DNA from: Alopecurus myosuroides
Taxonomy: Eukaryota; Streptophyta; Magnoliopsida; Poales; Poaceae
Assembly: GCA_028641055.1 (NCBI GenBank)
Contig: CM054060.1
Coordinates: 242,820,833 to 242,884,832 of the forward strand
Reading direction: 5' to 3'
DNA: 64,000 nt
Positions within the stretch are counted from its first letter, which is position 1. Each line of letters starts with the position of its first letter. Position numbers and translations under genes: made by a program. Of this stretch, positions 32,260-43,135 are shown one piece after another. Below the pieces are notes generated by a model. It saw nothing but the letters and a program-made list of their open reading frames with translations. It was not told the DNA's origin and did no database searches.

Positions 32260-33984
32260 ATGGCTAGGGAAGGTGACATCACAAGTGCGATCCCGAATGA
32301 TGATGAGAACCTCTTCTACATCAACAACACCCGCAACTTTGTTACACACCGTGAGCATGTGAAATTCTGTGACGTTGTGCATGATGGCTTGGAATGCTAT
32401 GAGCGTCGCCTACGTGAACAAGATGCAAGATTAAATGATCAATTGGCGCCCATAAACATCAACTTAGCAAATCTTGCTAACCGCCCTCGATCATCTTCAT
32501 CTTCACTTTGAACAAGGATTTACTCAAGTTCAATCCAACCACGAGAACAACCTCATGCTCCTCACCAAGCTCATTGCAATGATCGTCATCACCACATGCA
32601 AGATGGTGGACTTCACCGCCAAGAGCATGAACCCCCACCTTCTCCACAACCACACCGCCGCAATTGGTATGATTACATCTCGCCTCCTTCACCACCTCCT
32701 TGACATCAACAAGGACGACCCTGTTCAACAACACCCTCGATGCCCATACCTTCACCGAAATCATCCACAACCTCTTCGAAACGCCGCAAATGCCTATGGT
32801 CACAATGAATTTGTGGAAGGTGCTCGCCCACATCGAAGGCCTCCAAGGCATAATGCGTGTCGCAGCCATAATGACCGCGAAGATCAAGACCTTCCTCAAC
32901 ACCATAATCATGAGCAAGACCGTCATCAACACCATCGCCATGAGCAAGACCGTCTTCAACACCATCACCATGAGCAAGACCGTCCTCAACACCGTCGCCA
33001 TGAGCAAGATCATACTCAACACAATGAGCATGATGATAGTGGACGCCGAGAAGCAAGACTTCATCATCGACAAGAAGGTCCTCATGGCAATAGGAGACAT
33101 CCTCCTCCTAAAGGTCGTCACGAACATGATGATATCGACCATATGCTCATTCTCTGCCCATCTACGATGAAGACCCCAATTAGCACAATCGTCGTCGCAA
33201 TGAAGACAACAACATGAGCACTATTGGAGCCAATGTTCCCAAGCTCCCATGAGACTCTGACCCAGATGTTTACCTCTCGTGGGATCTCAGAGTTGATAAC
33301 ATCTTCTGCACTCACAACTTTAGTGATGAGAAAAAGGTAGCCATGGATTCTCTTGAATTTGAAGGATATGCTCTTGTGGTGGGAACAAGTGCAAGCCCAA
33401 TGAATAGCCAACCACTTGCCGCCTATCAACACTTGGAATGAGATGAGAGAAGTCATTCATGCAAGATTTGTACCTTCTCACTACAAGCGATATCTACTCA
33501 ACAAGCTACAAGAGCTCAAACAAGGATTAGAAACGGTTGATGAGTACTATAAGGAAATGGAGATCTCCATGATAAGACCAAATGTAACAGAACCTCAAGA
33601 ATACACAATGTCCCTCTTCCTCAATGGCCTCACTCTCCCCATCAAGATAATTATGTAGTTTCAACCATATGACAATCTTGTTGGCCTTGTCCATCAGGCA
33701 CCCAAGGCCGAGCGCCAACTATTCGAGGATCTCAAGTATTCAAAGAAAAAGGCCCATTTCACCTCTAAGTCTTCAACCTCAACGCTTCCAATTGCTCAAG
33801 CTTCGACACCAAGTGCCTCCAAAGGCAATCCAAGAGCTCCAAATGCAACAACCAAGTTTCCTCAACACTTCAAGAAACAAGTGCCTACAACCACCAACAC
33901 AAGTGCTCCTCAAGTTAAGTCTAGCTCCATAACTTGCTTCAAATGTGGTGGTAATGGACAATTTTTTTTGAATGCTCAAACAAG
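32260..33984 (+). pseudogene. Element F gag, decayed
   Basis: It starts at MAREGDITSA (32260), then breaks into several frames. Recognisable parts: a His/Gln/Asp-rich 10-residue repeat (32885-33034), a DPDVYLSW-like stretch near 33260, the gag helix region W-NEMREVIHARFVPSHY (about 33430) with DEYYKEMEISMIR (33540), and the remains of a zinc knuckle CFKCGGNGQFF (about 33940), in which the His is Gln and the last Cys is displaced. Stops lie near 33657 and 33988. The protein would have formed the particle core. Confidence 0.8.
32885..33034. repeat. Five 30-bp tandem repeats in F gag coding for a His-rich decapeptide
   Basis: Units start at 32885, 32915, 32945, 32975 and 33005, each CAAGAC or CAAGAT, then a CTCAACACC-like core and CATGAG. 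In one frame they read HEQDRxQHHx. The repeats are diverged but keep a strict 30-base period. Confidence 0.88.
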
Positions 33985-36900
33985 ATGATCATGATTGTCA
34001 ACCAATATGGTGAATGTGACTCAATGAGTGAAGATGAGTACTATGTTATGCACCAAATTGTTGCCAACCCCTTGCATGAAGAACAACATGACGAAGAAAG
34101 CGTCTATTGTGATGTGGACAAAAGCCCATCCTTAGTGGTTAGAAGAGTGCTAACAACATCTCCACAAGAAGAGCAAGATCAACCGTGCAACCTCTTCCAA
34201 ACAAGAGCCATAATAAGTGGAAAGTCCATCAAGGTCATCATCGATGGTGGAAGGTGCCATAACATTGCTAGCAAAGAGCTTTGTGACCAGCTTAATTTGA
34301 CATACAATAAGTACCCTCATCCTTACCATGTGAAATGGCTTAGTGACTCTGACACCTTCAATATACAACAAATGGTCAATGTATACTCCAATATTGGTCC
34401 ATACGAAGACACCATAGAGTGTGATGTGGTTCCAATGACTGTGTGCCATCTTCTCCTTGGAAGACCTTGGCAATATGATAAAGGTGAAGTGCATGATGGA
34501 CGAACCAATCAATACTCCTTTAAATGGAACAGCAAGTTGTGCTATGTCCTATGTCTCCAAGCCAAATCATTGCCGGCAATGCAAAGAAGCTTGCGTGCAA
34601 CCAACAAGAGCAAAATCCTAGCGAGTTGAGTGGTGAGAGAGAGATCACAAAAGAGAGTGAGAGCAAAAAGCCATATATGAGTGTTTCAAAAGGCCTTGCC
34701 TTGCTTGCCACAAAAATTGAGATGAGAGAGCTTTGAGAAAACCCATCCATTCTCCACTTTGTCCTTGTGTGCATAGGCAATTTTTTTGATACTAACTCCA
34801 TAACAAGTTCTCCTCCGTATTTGTTACCAATATTGCAGGAATTTTGAGGACGTATTTCCCGAAGAACTACCACCGGGTCTACCTCCCCTTTGAGGTATCG
34901 AGCGCCGCATCAACCTCATACCGGGTGCTGCTCTTTCCAACCGTGCTCCTTACCACACCAACCCCGAAGAGACTAAGGAAATCGAGTGGCAAATACAAGA
35001 ACTACTCTACAAAGTTTTTATTCATGAGTCTCTTAGCCTTTGTGCTGTTCCAGTTATCCTTGTGCCTAAACAAGATGATACTATTCATATGTGCATGGAT
35101 TATCGACCTATAAATGCTATGATCGTTTGATATAGACATCCCATTCCTAGGCTTGATGACATGCAATATGAACTATGTGGTGCCACTATATTTTAAAAAA
35201 TTGACCTTAAAAGTAGATACCATAAAATTCGCATGAGCATTGGTGATGAATGGAAAACTTCTTTCAAAACAAAACTTGGTCTCCATGAATGGCTTGTCAT
35301 GCCCTTTGGTCTTTCGAATGCTCCTTCAACATTTATGCGTCTTATGAATGAGGTTTTGAGAGTCTTTATTAGAAAATTTGTCGTGGTTTAATTTGGCGAC
35401 ATCCTCATCTATAGAAAATCTTTGGAGAATCACCTTGAACATATTTCTCAAGTCTTGTTGGCTCTTCGCAAGGAATTTTTTTTTTGAAAATCTTGAAAAA
35501 TGCAGTTTTTGCACCAGCAAACTTGTTTTCTTGGGTTTTGTGATTTGCTCCAATGGAATTAAAGTCGATGATAAGAAAGTTGAGGCACTTAGAAATTTGC
35601 CTAACCCTACTTCCATGGGTGAAATAACACGTTTTCATGGTCTTGCCGGTTTCTATCGCTGATTTGTGAAGGATTTTTCAAAAATTGCTTGCCCTTTAAA
35701 TGAGTTTACGAAAAAGAATGTACTGTTTGTTTGGGGCAATGCTCAACAGAAAACTTTCGATACTCTTAAGAAATGTTTGACCGAAGGACATGTGCTTGTT
35801 TTACCAGATTTTGACAAACCCTATGGGATTGAATGTGACGCTAGTGGCATTGGTATTGGTGGCATTTTTACGCACAATGTACGTTTCCTAGCATATCATA
35901 ATGAGAAACTTGATGGCGCTAGATTAGACTATCACATCTATGAAAAAGAGCTTTTCGCTTTGGTTTGAGTTTTAGAAGTTTGGCAACACTACCTTTGGCC
36001 TAAAGAATTTGTCGTTCATTCCGATCATGAATCATTGAAATATTTGAAGAGTCAAGCCGATTTGAACAAAACACATGCTAAGTGGGTAGAATTTATTGAG
36101 TCTTTTCCTTATTTTATCAAATACAAAAAGGGTAAAGAAAATGTAGTTGCGGATGCATTATCACGCAAGGAATGCCTCCTTACACGAATTGAGATTAATG
36201 TGATTGGTCTAGATGTGACAAAAGACTTGTACTCTTCCGATGTTTTATTTGGTCTCATCTTTTTTGAGTGCCTGCCACATATAGGCTTTGAAGATTTCTA
36301 CTTGCATAAAGGTTTCTTGTTTAAGGCTAACAAACTATGGATTCCCGAGTCCTGTCTTCGTTTGTTGTTATTGAAGGAATCACATGAAAGAGGTCTCATG
36401 GGACACTTTGGATGAGATAAGAACTATGCCATGCTCTCCACCCACTACTATTGGTCTAAGATGAGGCACCAAGTGGAACGAATCGTCACAAGATGTCCAA
36501 CATGTATCCGAGCTAAGTCTACTTCCAACTCTCATGGTCTTTATATGCCATGTCCTACACCACACCTCCCTTGGAGTGACATTAGCATAGATTTCGTGTT
36601 AGGACTACCACACACCATAAAAACATGGACTTTATCTTTGTAGTGGTTGACCGTTTTTCTAAGATGGCTCATTTCATCCCATGCAATAGAACGGACGACG
36701 CTTCACATGTGGAAACCTTGTTTGTTAGGGGAATTATTCGTTTACATGGTGTGCCCAAGACTATTGTTTCGGATCGAGACGTGAAGTTCATATCCTATTT
36801 TTGGAAGACATTGATGGCAAAGTTTGGAGTGAAGCTCCTATTCTTGACCACCTACCACCCGCAAACCGATGGACAAACCGAAGTGGTAAACCGCACGCTC

Positions 36901-37299
36901 TCTATACTCCTTCACGCATTCATAAAGCCAAACCTGGAGAATTGGGAGGAATGCATCCCACATGCCGAGTCCGCCTACAATCGAGCCACTCATCAAGCCA
37001 TAAAGCGGAGCCCATTCAAGATCTTCTATGGATTCAACCCCAAAACGGCGCTTGACGTCCTACCATTGCCTCTCCACAAGCAAGTAAACATGAACTTTGA
37101 CAAGCGCATCGACTACATCAAGAAACTTTATGAGAGCACAAGAGCTACACTTGAGAAGCACTACGAGCACCACACCAACAAGATGAAAAAAATCAAGAAA
37201 CCCTAGGTGTTTCAAGAACGCGACCTTGTTTGGATACATGTTCACAAAGATCGCTTTCCACAAGAGCGCAACTCCAAGATCAAGCCACGAGGTGATGGT
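33985..37299 (+). pseudogene. Element F pol (protease, RT, RNase H, integrase core), decayed
   Basis: Order: protease with IDGGRCHNIAS and LLLGRPWQYDK (34240-34480); an [16 protein letters not shown] linker (34850); reverse transcriptase with RYHPIPRLDD- and [16 protein letters not shown] blocks; RNase H with ECDASGIGIGG; integrase with the zinc finger (GLMGHFG, CPTC), [18 protein letters not shown] and [13 protein letters not shown]. In-frame stops: 35128, 35194, 35389, 35660, 35966, 36413 and 37204. Four of these (35128, 35660, 35966, 36413) are TGA at sites where the family has Arg. A shift lies in a T run near 35470. The RT active site is lost (stop plus FGD at 35389). Element C splits the frame after GDG at 37299. 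Confidence 0.9.
37295..37299. repeat. Target-site duplication of element C, left copy
   Basis: ATGGT, repeated at 51974-51978. Dropping one copy restores the continuity of F's pol sequence across the insertion. Confidence 0.93.
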
Positions 37300-38137
37300 T
37301 GTAACATCCCAAGTATGAAAACCACCCTAGCATGTTTGATTTCTTGTTTATTAAAGTATTGCATCATGTCATCATATTTATTCTTTGTTTGCATTTGTTT
37401 TACTTTGTTCTCCATTTGTTTGCTTCTGTTTTACTCTGTTATCACATTTGAAATTCAAACTTTATTCAAACATTTAATTCATACTTGTTATGTTACAACC
37501 TCTTAAATAAAAAGTTCAAATAAAAACAACCATTTGTTTCCAATTATTCCATAGTGATCAACTAATAAAATGGTGATTTTTATTTCAATCAATTACTTCC
37601 AATGGTATTTCAAATTCAAATAAAAAACATTCAAACAGTACCCAAATTCAACTTATAAAAATCAACAAAATAACCCTAACCACTTGTTCTTTTTAACCAA
37701 TAGGGTTCACCCTAATAAACATGTTGCTTTTAATAAAAATCAATTAATAAGCAATTCTTTCAAATATTGATTTAAATTACAAAACAGTAATTAAAAATTG
37801 AACTTTTGAAAAACCAAACTTGGCATTTGGTTGTATTTGACCTAAATAGCCCACCCAAATTTTTATAAAATTTTTACTAACTCCAAACCTATCATTTTCT
37901 TCCATTTTCTATTTCCTGCAAAAAAAAAAATATCAGAACCAAAAAAGAGAAAAAGAAAAAACGAGGGAGAGAGGCAGTGGGCTGTGCCCCGCGAGCCCAG
38001 CCCACCACTTACCATTTTTCCCTGGCCCGTACCGGTTCGCACCCCCACTCCTTCTTCTTTCTTATGTACGGCAGATCATCCGGTGGTGCCACGGCGGCAC
38101 AGTGCCATCCCGACGGCCATCCTCGCCCCTGGTGGCC

Positions 38138-38145
38138 TATATCTA
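38138..38145 (+). promoter_or_regulatory. TATA-like box in C 5' LTR
   Basis: TATATCTA is followed about 35 bases later by the CTAGCCCTAACC block typical of grass transcript starts. The 3' LTR has the same word at about 48345. Confidence 0.5.
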
Positions 38146-38704
38146 CCCCCTAGGGCCCTGCGCCGCTGCCCTAGCCCTAACCTATCTTTTCCCCTCGAGC
38201 TCCGCCGCCGATCCACCCTTCCACTGCCCGCATCTACCCTCTCTGCAACCCCCTTAACTCACCGGAGCGCCGCCGCCTGAACCCATGTCGACCACCGCCA
38301 CCTCGCAGCGTCATCTACCCACCTAGCTATCGAAATCAAACCACCACCCCTCCCTCTTCCGTTTGAACACCGCAGCCACCCCGGAGGAAGTCCACGCCGT
38401 CGCCGCCGTCCACGACCACGCCACTGTCGCCGTCGAGCTCGTCTGCCCCGAGCCTCTGCCACGTCTACCGCGCCGGTGAGCACGCCACCGTGCCCTTCTC
38501 CTCCTCCCTGTCTGGCTCATGCACCACACCAGCACGCACACGATCTAGCGCAAGCCCATCAGCAGCACGAGCACGCTGTCCACGGTGATCGCCGCCGGCG
38601 TTGCCTCTCTGACGAAGTTCAGAAGCAATTCGTCGTCAGTTAAAAATTCAGGGCCGCGATCTGAAGGTTAACCTCACTGCGCGTGGTATACTGACAAGAG
38701 CGAT

Positions 38705-38776
38705 TCGATTACTGCACTGGTTGCGGTGCGTTGCGCGCGCGCTGGAGCCCAGGGTTCGACCCCTGGCTCACGCGAT
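38705..38776 (+). repeat. tRNA-like sequence in C 5' LTR
   Basis: B-box match GGTTCGACCCC at 38753-38763 inside a local hairpin (CCAGG...CCTGG). The A-box part is weak. It occupies the same place in the LTR as the tRNA-like block of element B, and is repeated in the 3' LTR (B box 48960-48970). Confidence 0.5.
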
Positions 38777-39958
38777 TAAAATCCAACCTTTTTTCCGCGC
38801 AGCGCTGACAGGGTGGCCCCCCCTGTCAGCCACGGCGTTGCCACGCAAGCACGCGCTGGCCCAGGGCCCATCTGGCCGTGCCTTGGGCTAGTTATCTGTG
38901 CGGTAACAAATGTTTTTAACCTTTTCTGTTTTAAAAACCAGTCCTTTCTTTTTACAGATTGGCCCCTGGAACTAAAATGCAAATAACTTTTGTTTTATAA
39001 ACTCAAAAAATAAAAGTAAAATATGTGCACTGCCCCAAATTCAATTATCTACCTATTGGTAACATTTGTTTTCTGTTTTGAATTTTCCAAATGCATTTCA
39101 AATTTGAATTCAAACAATTCATTTGTAATTTAATAAAATCCATAACTAATTCATACTAAATCCAAATAATGCAAATAAAATATGTTTTCCATGCTATTTC
39201 AAACCACCTATTCAAATATAAATTTTGTTTCATGGTTTGAATAATAAAAATTGCCTAAATAATTTAAACCCTTTTAATTCATTTAAATTTGATAAAATCA
39301 TAACTTGCTCAAATTAAATTATTTTTGAACATGCAAAATATGTTTTCAACCTAGAAAAGTATAAACTTTTCAAATATGAATTTTATTTAATGTTTTGAAC
39401 AAATAAAATTCAATTAATTTTCAAACTTGTTTTAAATTCATTTAAAACTTGCTTAATCTTGTTTAAGTCATAATAAATTCATCCTAACTCCTTTTTCAAT
39501 ATTTGAAACATGTAATCCAACTAAAATTTTGTATTCTTTTCAAATATGAATTTTGTTATTTATTTTGCACAATTTAAATTGGTGAAAACAACAACTATTT
39601 GTGTAACCCCTTTAAGGAACCAAAAATTCCCTAACTTAATAAATAAATTTCTAAATTGGTAAACCTTATTTCCAATTGATTCTATTGTTGTTATTTTGTT
39701 GTTTTCCTCATCCATGCATCATACTAATCCACTTTCACCTGTTGGTTAATTGGAAAACAATTGTTTCAACCAAAATTCATGGGCTTTTCATATGCAACTC
39801 AAAATTGCATATGTGTCCACTTAAATTGTGTTACCAAGTCCACTAGTTTATTTTGATGCATCCATTTAACTTGACATGCATCATCCCTTGATTGTGCACT
39901 ATGTCATGATATTGATTGTTTATATTTCTGCATTGTTTGTTTGCTTCTTCTCGGATAG

Positions 39959-40036
39959 ACGACGACGTTGAGACAGACGATACTTACGACACCCCTTCTG
40001 AGGATCTAGCTCAGTACCAGACTGCTGAGTTTGCAG
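39959..40036 (+). CDS. LTR-embedded gene of element C, middle exon (5' LTR)
   Basis: 78 bases between TTCTCGGATAG and the GC-type donor GCAAGT, phase 1 at both ends. The acidic peptide is close to that in B (PSEDLAQYQ). Substitutions relative to A and B leave the frame intact. Confidence 0.52.
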
Positions 40037-41197
40037 GCAAGTTATCACTCACATGAACCACTGTGTTCCTTTCAACATTGGTTACCGATACTTTCCGTTG
40101 TCTATTTTGCTAGCCCTATGTATAGTTGTTTCTGTTACGAACCTATCACATGAATCCCTTAACCCTGATATTGCCTCACCTACACTCCTACAACCCATTG
40201 TTTGAGCCAGTGTATTACTAGCATGCTTAGGTTGTTTTGCTCGAGTCTGTTACCCGTTACTTTCTGATTACTATATTTCTATTATGTTCTGGGGGCTCGA
40301 TGTTAATCAATCAACCTGTTAATAATAATATGTTGATAAGGCACCGGCAGGAGGCCCTGTGTGGTTTTGAGGCCTGCTAGTGTCGACCCTAATAGGAAAA
40401 GGGTCTTGTCTACTGATCCATGATGAGCGCACTATCCGCATGTGGGAAGCGTGTATGGGCGCCCCCCTCAATTTGATTTGATTCGCATCTCGTCCAAATC
40501 GCCTCATTTAGTTCGTGTTTTCCATTTGCCGCATGCATGTTTTTGCGAGCCCAGCGCAGGGTGGAACTTTTGTAGTCGTCATATAGGGGGACACGTTCTT
40601 AGAGTGCTATGAGGGTCCCCTTTCTTCGGGGCTCGATTAGCCGTGCGCCCAAGGTGCTTTGGGCTTGATGCGAAGAAGAGTTGAGTTGTGTTGAGTGCCC
40701 CGCTTGGTGGGAGGCCAAATTGGTGCACCCCTGCAGGGATAAATCTTCTCGAGAAGCCGTGTTTTCCGCGGTTATGGTTGACTTGGTGAAAGTACTGGCT
40801 ATAACAAGTACTCAGAACAACTTACATCTAACTATTGATAACTTGACTAGTAATAGACTTATCGACACAACAACTTGATCCATTATTCATTAATCCAACT
40901 GTGTGAGTTATCCTCGGATTGCTTCTTTTGATAAGGGGCGAGATCCAGGATGGGTTCGTTTGGTGGTTAGTTGTAGTTGGTTACGATACGATACCTTATC
41001 TTCTTTCTGTTAGCCGGAAGTGGTAGAATCTCTGTAGTTGGTTAGCGCAGCCAGTTGCAACATCTTTTATATCCCCTTTCTTCCGTTGAACCCAAGGCAT
41101 CTGTGCTTGGTGTTGACGGGCTACACTTTGGTGAACTGTGAGTCTTGCTTGCCAGTACGTTTATGTACTGACCCCTTTGGGGCTGTGGTTTCCGCAG

Positions 41198-41262
41198 ACT
41201 ACGCTTACGAGGATCCCAGTGACGGCTACTACGTGGAGTTTGACGAGGCTGCTGACGATTAG
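41198..41262 (+). CDS. LTR-embedded gene of element C, last exon (5' LTR)
   Basis: 65 bases after TTTCCGCAG, opening in phase 1. It is acidic with DGYYVEFDE and ends at TAG 41260-41262, the same length and phase as in A and B despite amino-acid changes. Confidence 0.52.
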
Positions 41263-41737
41263 TTAGCGGACCCGGGCAGGATCCAAGACTACGTGGATGG
41301 GCTCCGTCTTTCTTTCATTCCCGGCTTCTTAAGCCTATTTGGATTTGTCTGTACTCAGACCCTTTGAATGCTTCCGCTGAGATGTAATGATGTTATGTTG
41401 GGACAGGTGTCCTCTGGATGATTGTATTTGCTATCTCTGCTCTAGTGAGAGCTATTTGCAACTTATTTCAATCTTTTGTGTCTTAGAGATATGTTGTGCT
41501 ATCATTCTGTTACAAGCCGTTGACGTACCATGTGTGTATGGTATGAAGTACGTCAATGGTAGTATCCTGATTTCTATGGGATAGTTTACGTCGACGATGA
41601 ACAGATAGGGGTTGATTGTCACACATACTTGTGTTGGCCTACTCGTAAGAGGACGCGGGTGCCGGTAAGCCCCGTAATCCAATCTACTACTGTTCAACGG
41701 AACGGCGAGTATCCTTTAGAAGTCCGTGTGCGACAAA

Positions 41738-41750
41738 TGGTATCAGAGCC
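41738..41750 (+). promoter_or_regulatory. Primer binding site of element C (tRNA-Met type)
   Basis: TGGTATCAGAGCC, two bases after the LTR end. Confidence 0.93.
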
Positions 41751-42111
41751 TGTCTGCCTGTAGGATCCCTTTTACTGGTCGCAGTTGAGTCTAGAAACTA
41801 TTTTGTAGCTATATAGAAAAAATGAAACGTGAGAGTAGGAATTCTGCCATTTTTCTTCTTTCCCCACCCACCCACCCTTTTCTGGTAAGGAAGTGCAACG
41901 TTGTTTTCTCTTCTCACCCAAACTTTCAAGTTAGGTTTTCACGTGTTTTGGGTTCTCCGTAGTACCTCAGGATTTTTGGTCTCGTGTTTCCCGATGTTGC
42001 TTCAATATCCTGTTCTTTTCAACATCCTTATCGTCCGTTGAAACCTTGTTGTTGCTTTCCACTTTAGTTCTTCTACCGGCGTCTAATCTAAACTTCCCCG
42101 ATCATCTGCAG

Positions 42112-42927
42112 ATGGATCTCAGGTTCTTCCCGCAGGTGGTTCGGATGACTCGTTGCGAGAGCACTGCCGGTTATCCGGAGATGCTGAGAGACATGGTCAC
42201 TTATCTGGGGTTCCGTTGGGCACCAGAGTACCAGGTCTACGAGCAGCAGCGAGAGTTTGACCAGACCTACTACCAGGCTATCGTCTACATTCTGTCAGAT
42301 GATGGCATGAGCGTTGTCCACCGCTACGAGGCAGTAGGTTCCACAGTGGATATGGCCGTGCAGCAGGCAGCTTATGTGAGTCTCACCGTCCTTCGTGCTG
42401 ACTACTGGGGGTTTGACGATTCTATCTATCGCCACATCCCCCGTGGTTACATCACTTCGGAGGGAGCTCACTTCACTCTCTACGACAACTTGGATGTCTA
42501 CGAGCATGATAACACCAGGCTGCACACCACCGCTCAGTTTGTGAGGCACAGTGACGCAGTTGCCACCACACTTTCTCAGGAGTTGGCCTCAGTCAAAGAG
42601 CAGCTCTACCTTGCTTTGACTCGTCTGGCGACGTACACCACAGACTTTGTTGGAGATGAGCGCTTTGCACGTGTCGATCAACCAGTTGGTCGTCGTCTGC
42701 CAGATGCTGGAGGTTACGAGCCGATCAGAGGTCCACTCCTCAACCTCGGTGCTGGTTACACTGGGATTCCATGCTTGGGAGCACAGGGAGTCGACGCTAT
42801 GTACTTCACCACACCTAGAGTCGCTCTCAGGCCACGTCAGATCTATGTGGATCGTCGTTCTACCTACTTTCATGGGCGTGCTCCTCACCGTACCCCTCGT
42901 CGTACTACTCACCGCCGTCCTGCGTGA
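42112..42927 (+). CDS. Extra pre-gag ORF of element C (271 aa, unknown function)
   Basis: The frame is open from 42046. I take ATG 42112 because it sits directly behind ATCATCTGCAG, a good splice acceptor, and starts a compact protein (MDLRFFPQVV). Residues about 50-96 have an alternating pattern followed by a GST-x-DMA-x-QAA-x-SL helix, which faintly resembles a double-stranded-RNA-binding fold. Residues 145-165 look helical. The last 40 residues are strongly basic (Arg, His, Pro), which suits nucleic-acid binding. It lies between the primer site and gag, 208 bases before the gag ATG, where extra ORFs are known in some plant gypsy elements. Elements A and B have deleted it. I do not recognise the family with certainty, and the function is inference. 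Confidence 0.7.
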   Translation: MDLRFFPQVVRMTRCESTAGYPEMLRDMVTYLGFRWAPEYQVYEQQREFDQTYYQAIVYILSDDGMSVVHRYEAVGSTVDMAVQQAAYVSLTVLRADYWGFDDSIYRHIPRGYITSEGAHFTLYDNLDVYEHDNTRLHTTAQFVRHSDAVATTLSQELASVKEQLYLALTRLATYTTDFVGDERFARVDQPVGRRLPDAGGYEPIRGPLLNLGAGYTGIPCLGAQGVDAMYFTTPRVALRPRQIYVDRRSTYFHGRAPHRTPRRTTHRRPA

Positions 42928-43135
42928 TGAGCATGAGAGTACCGATGTATCCATTCTTAGCTATGTTTAGTTATCCTTTGGCTTTCGAACCATTTATGGT
43001 GTGTTAGATATTCTGATGTAATTGAACATGTGATGATGTACCTGTTGGTTATCTATTCATGCGTCGGAATAATCTCTTTTCGGTTACCAAGTCTATCCTT
43101 TTCTGTTGTTGTGCTAAAATGCATGTCTATTCAGG
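42928..43135 (+). other. Spacer between pre-gag ORF and gag in element C
   Basis: It contains the GTACCGATGTATCC block shared with A and B, and a pyrimidine-rich tract ending TCTATTCAG directly before the gag ATG at 43136. Splicing to this acceptor would let gag be translated without the upstream ORF. Confidence 0.55.

Larger units (their letters stand above)
37300..41735 (+). repeat. 5' LTR of element C (4436 bp)
   Basis: It begins TGTAACATCCCAAG and ends GTGTGCGACA. The last half resembles the A/B LTR closely; the first kilobase is strongly diverged from it. Layout as in B: AT-rich U3, a TATA-like word at 38138, a GC-rich block with CCTAGCCCTAACC, a donor CCG/GTGAGC at 38475, a tRNA-like block, an AT-rich stretch, then two small exons. 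Confidence 0.92.

Noticed and set aside
32477..33142. Minus-strand 221-codon ORF opposite F gag
   Set aside because: It is produced by the 30-bp repeats read backwards; no family features.
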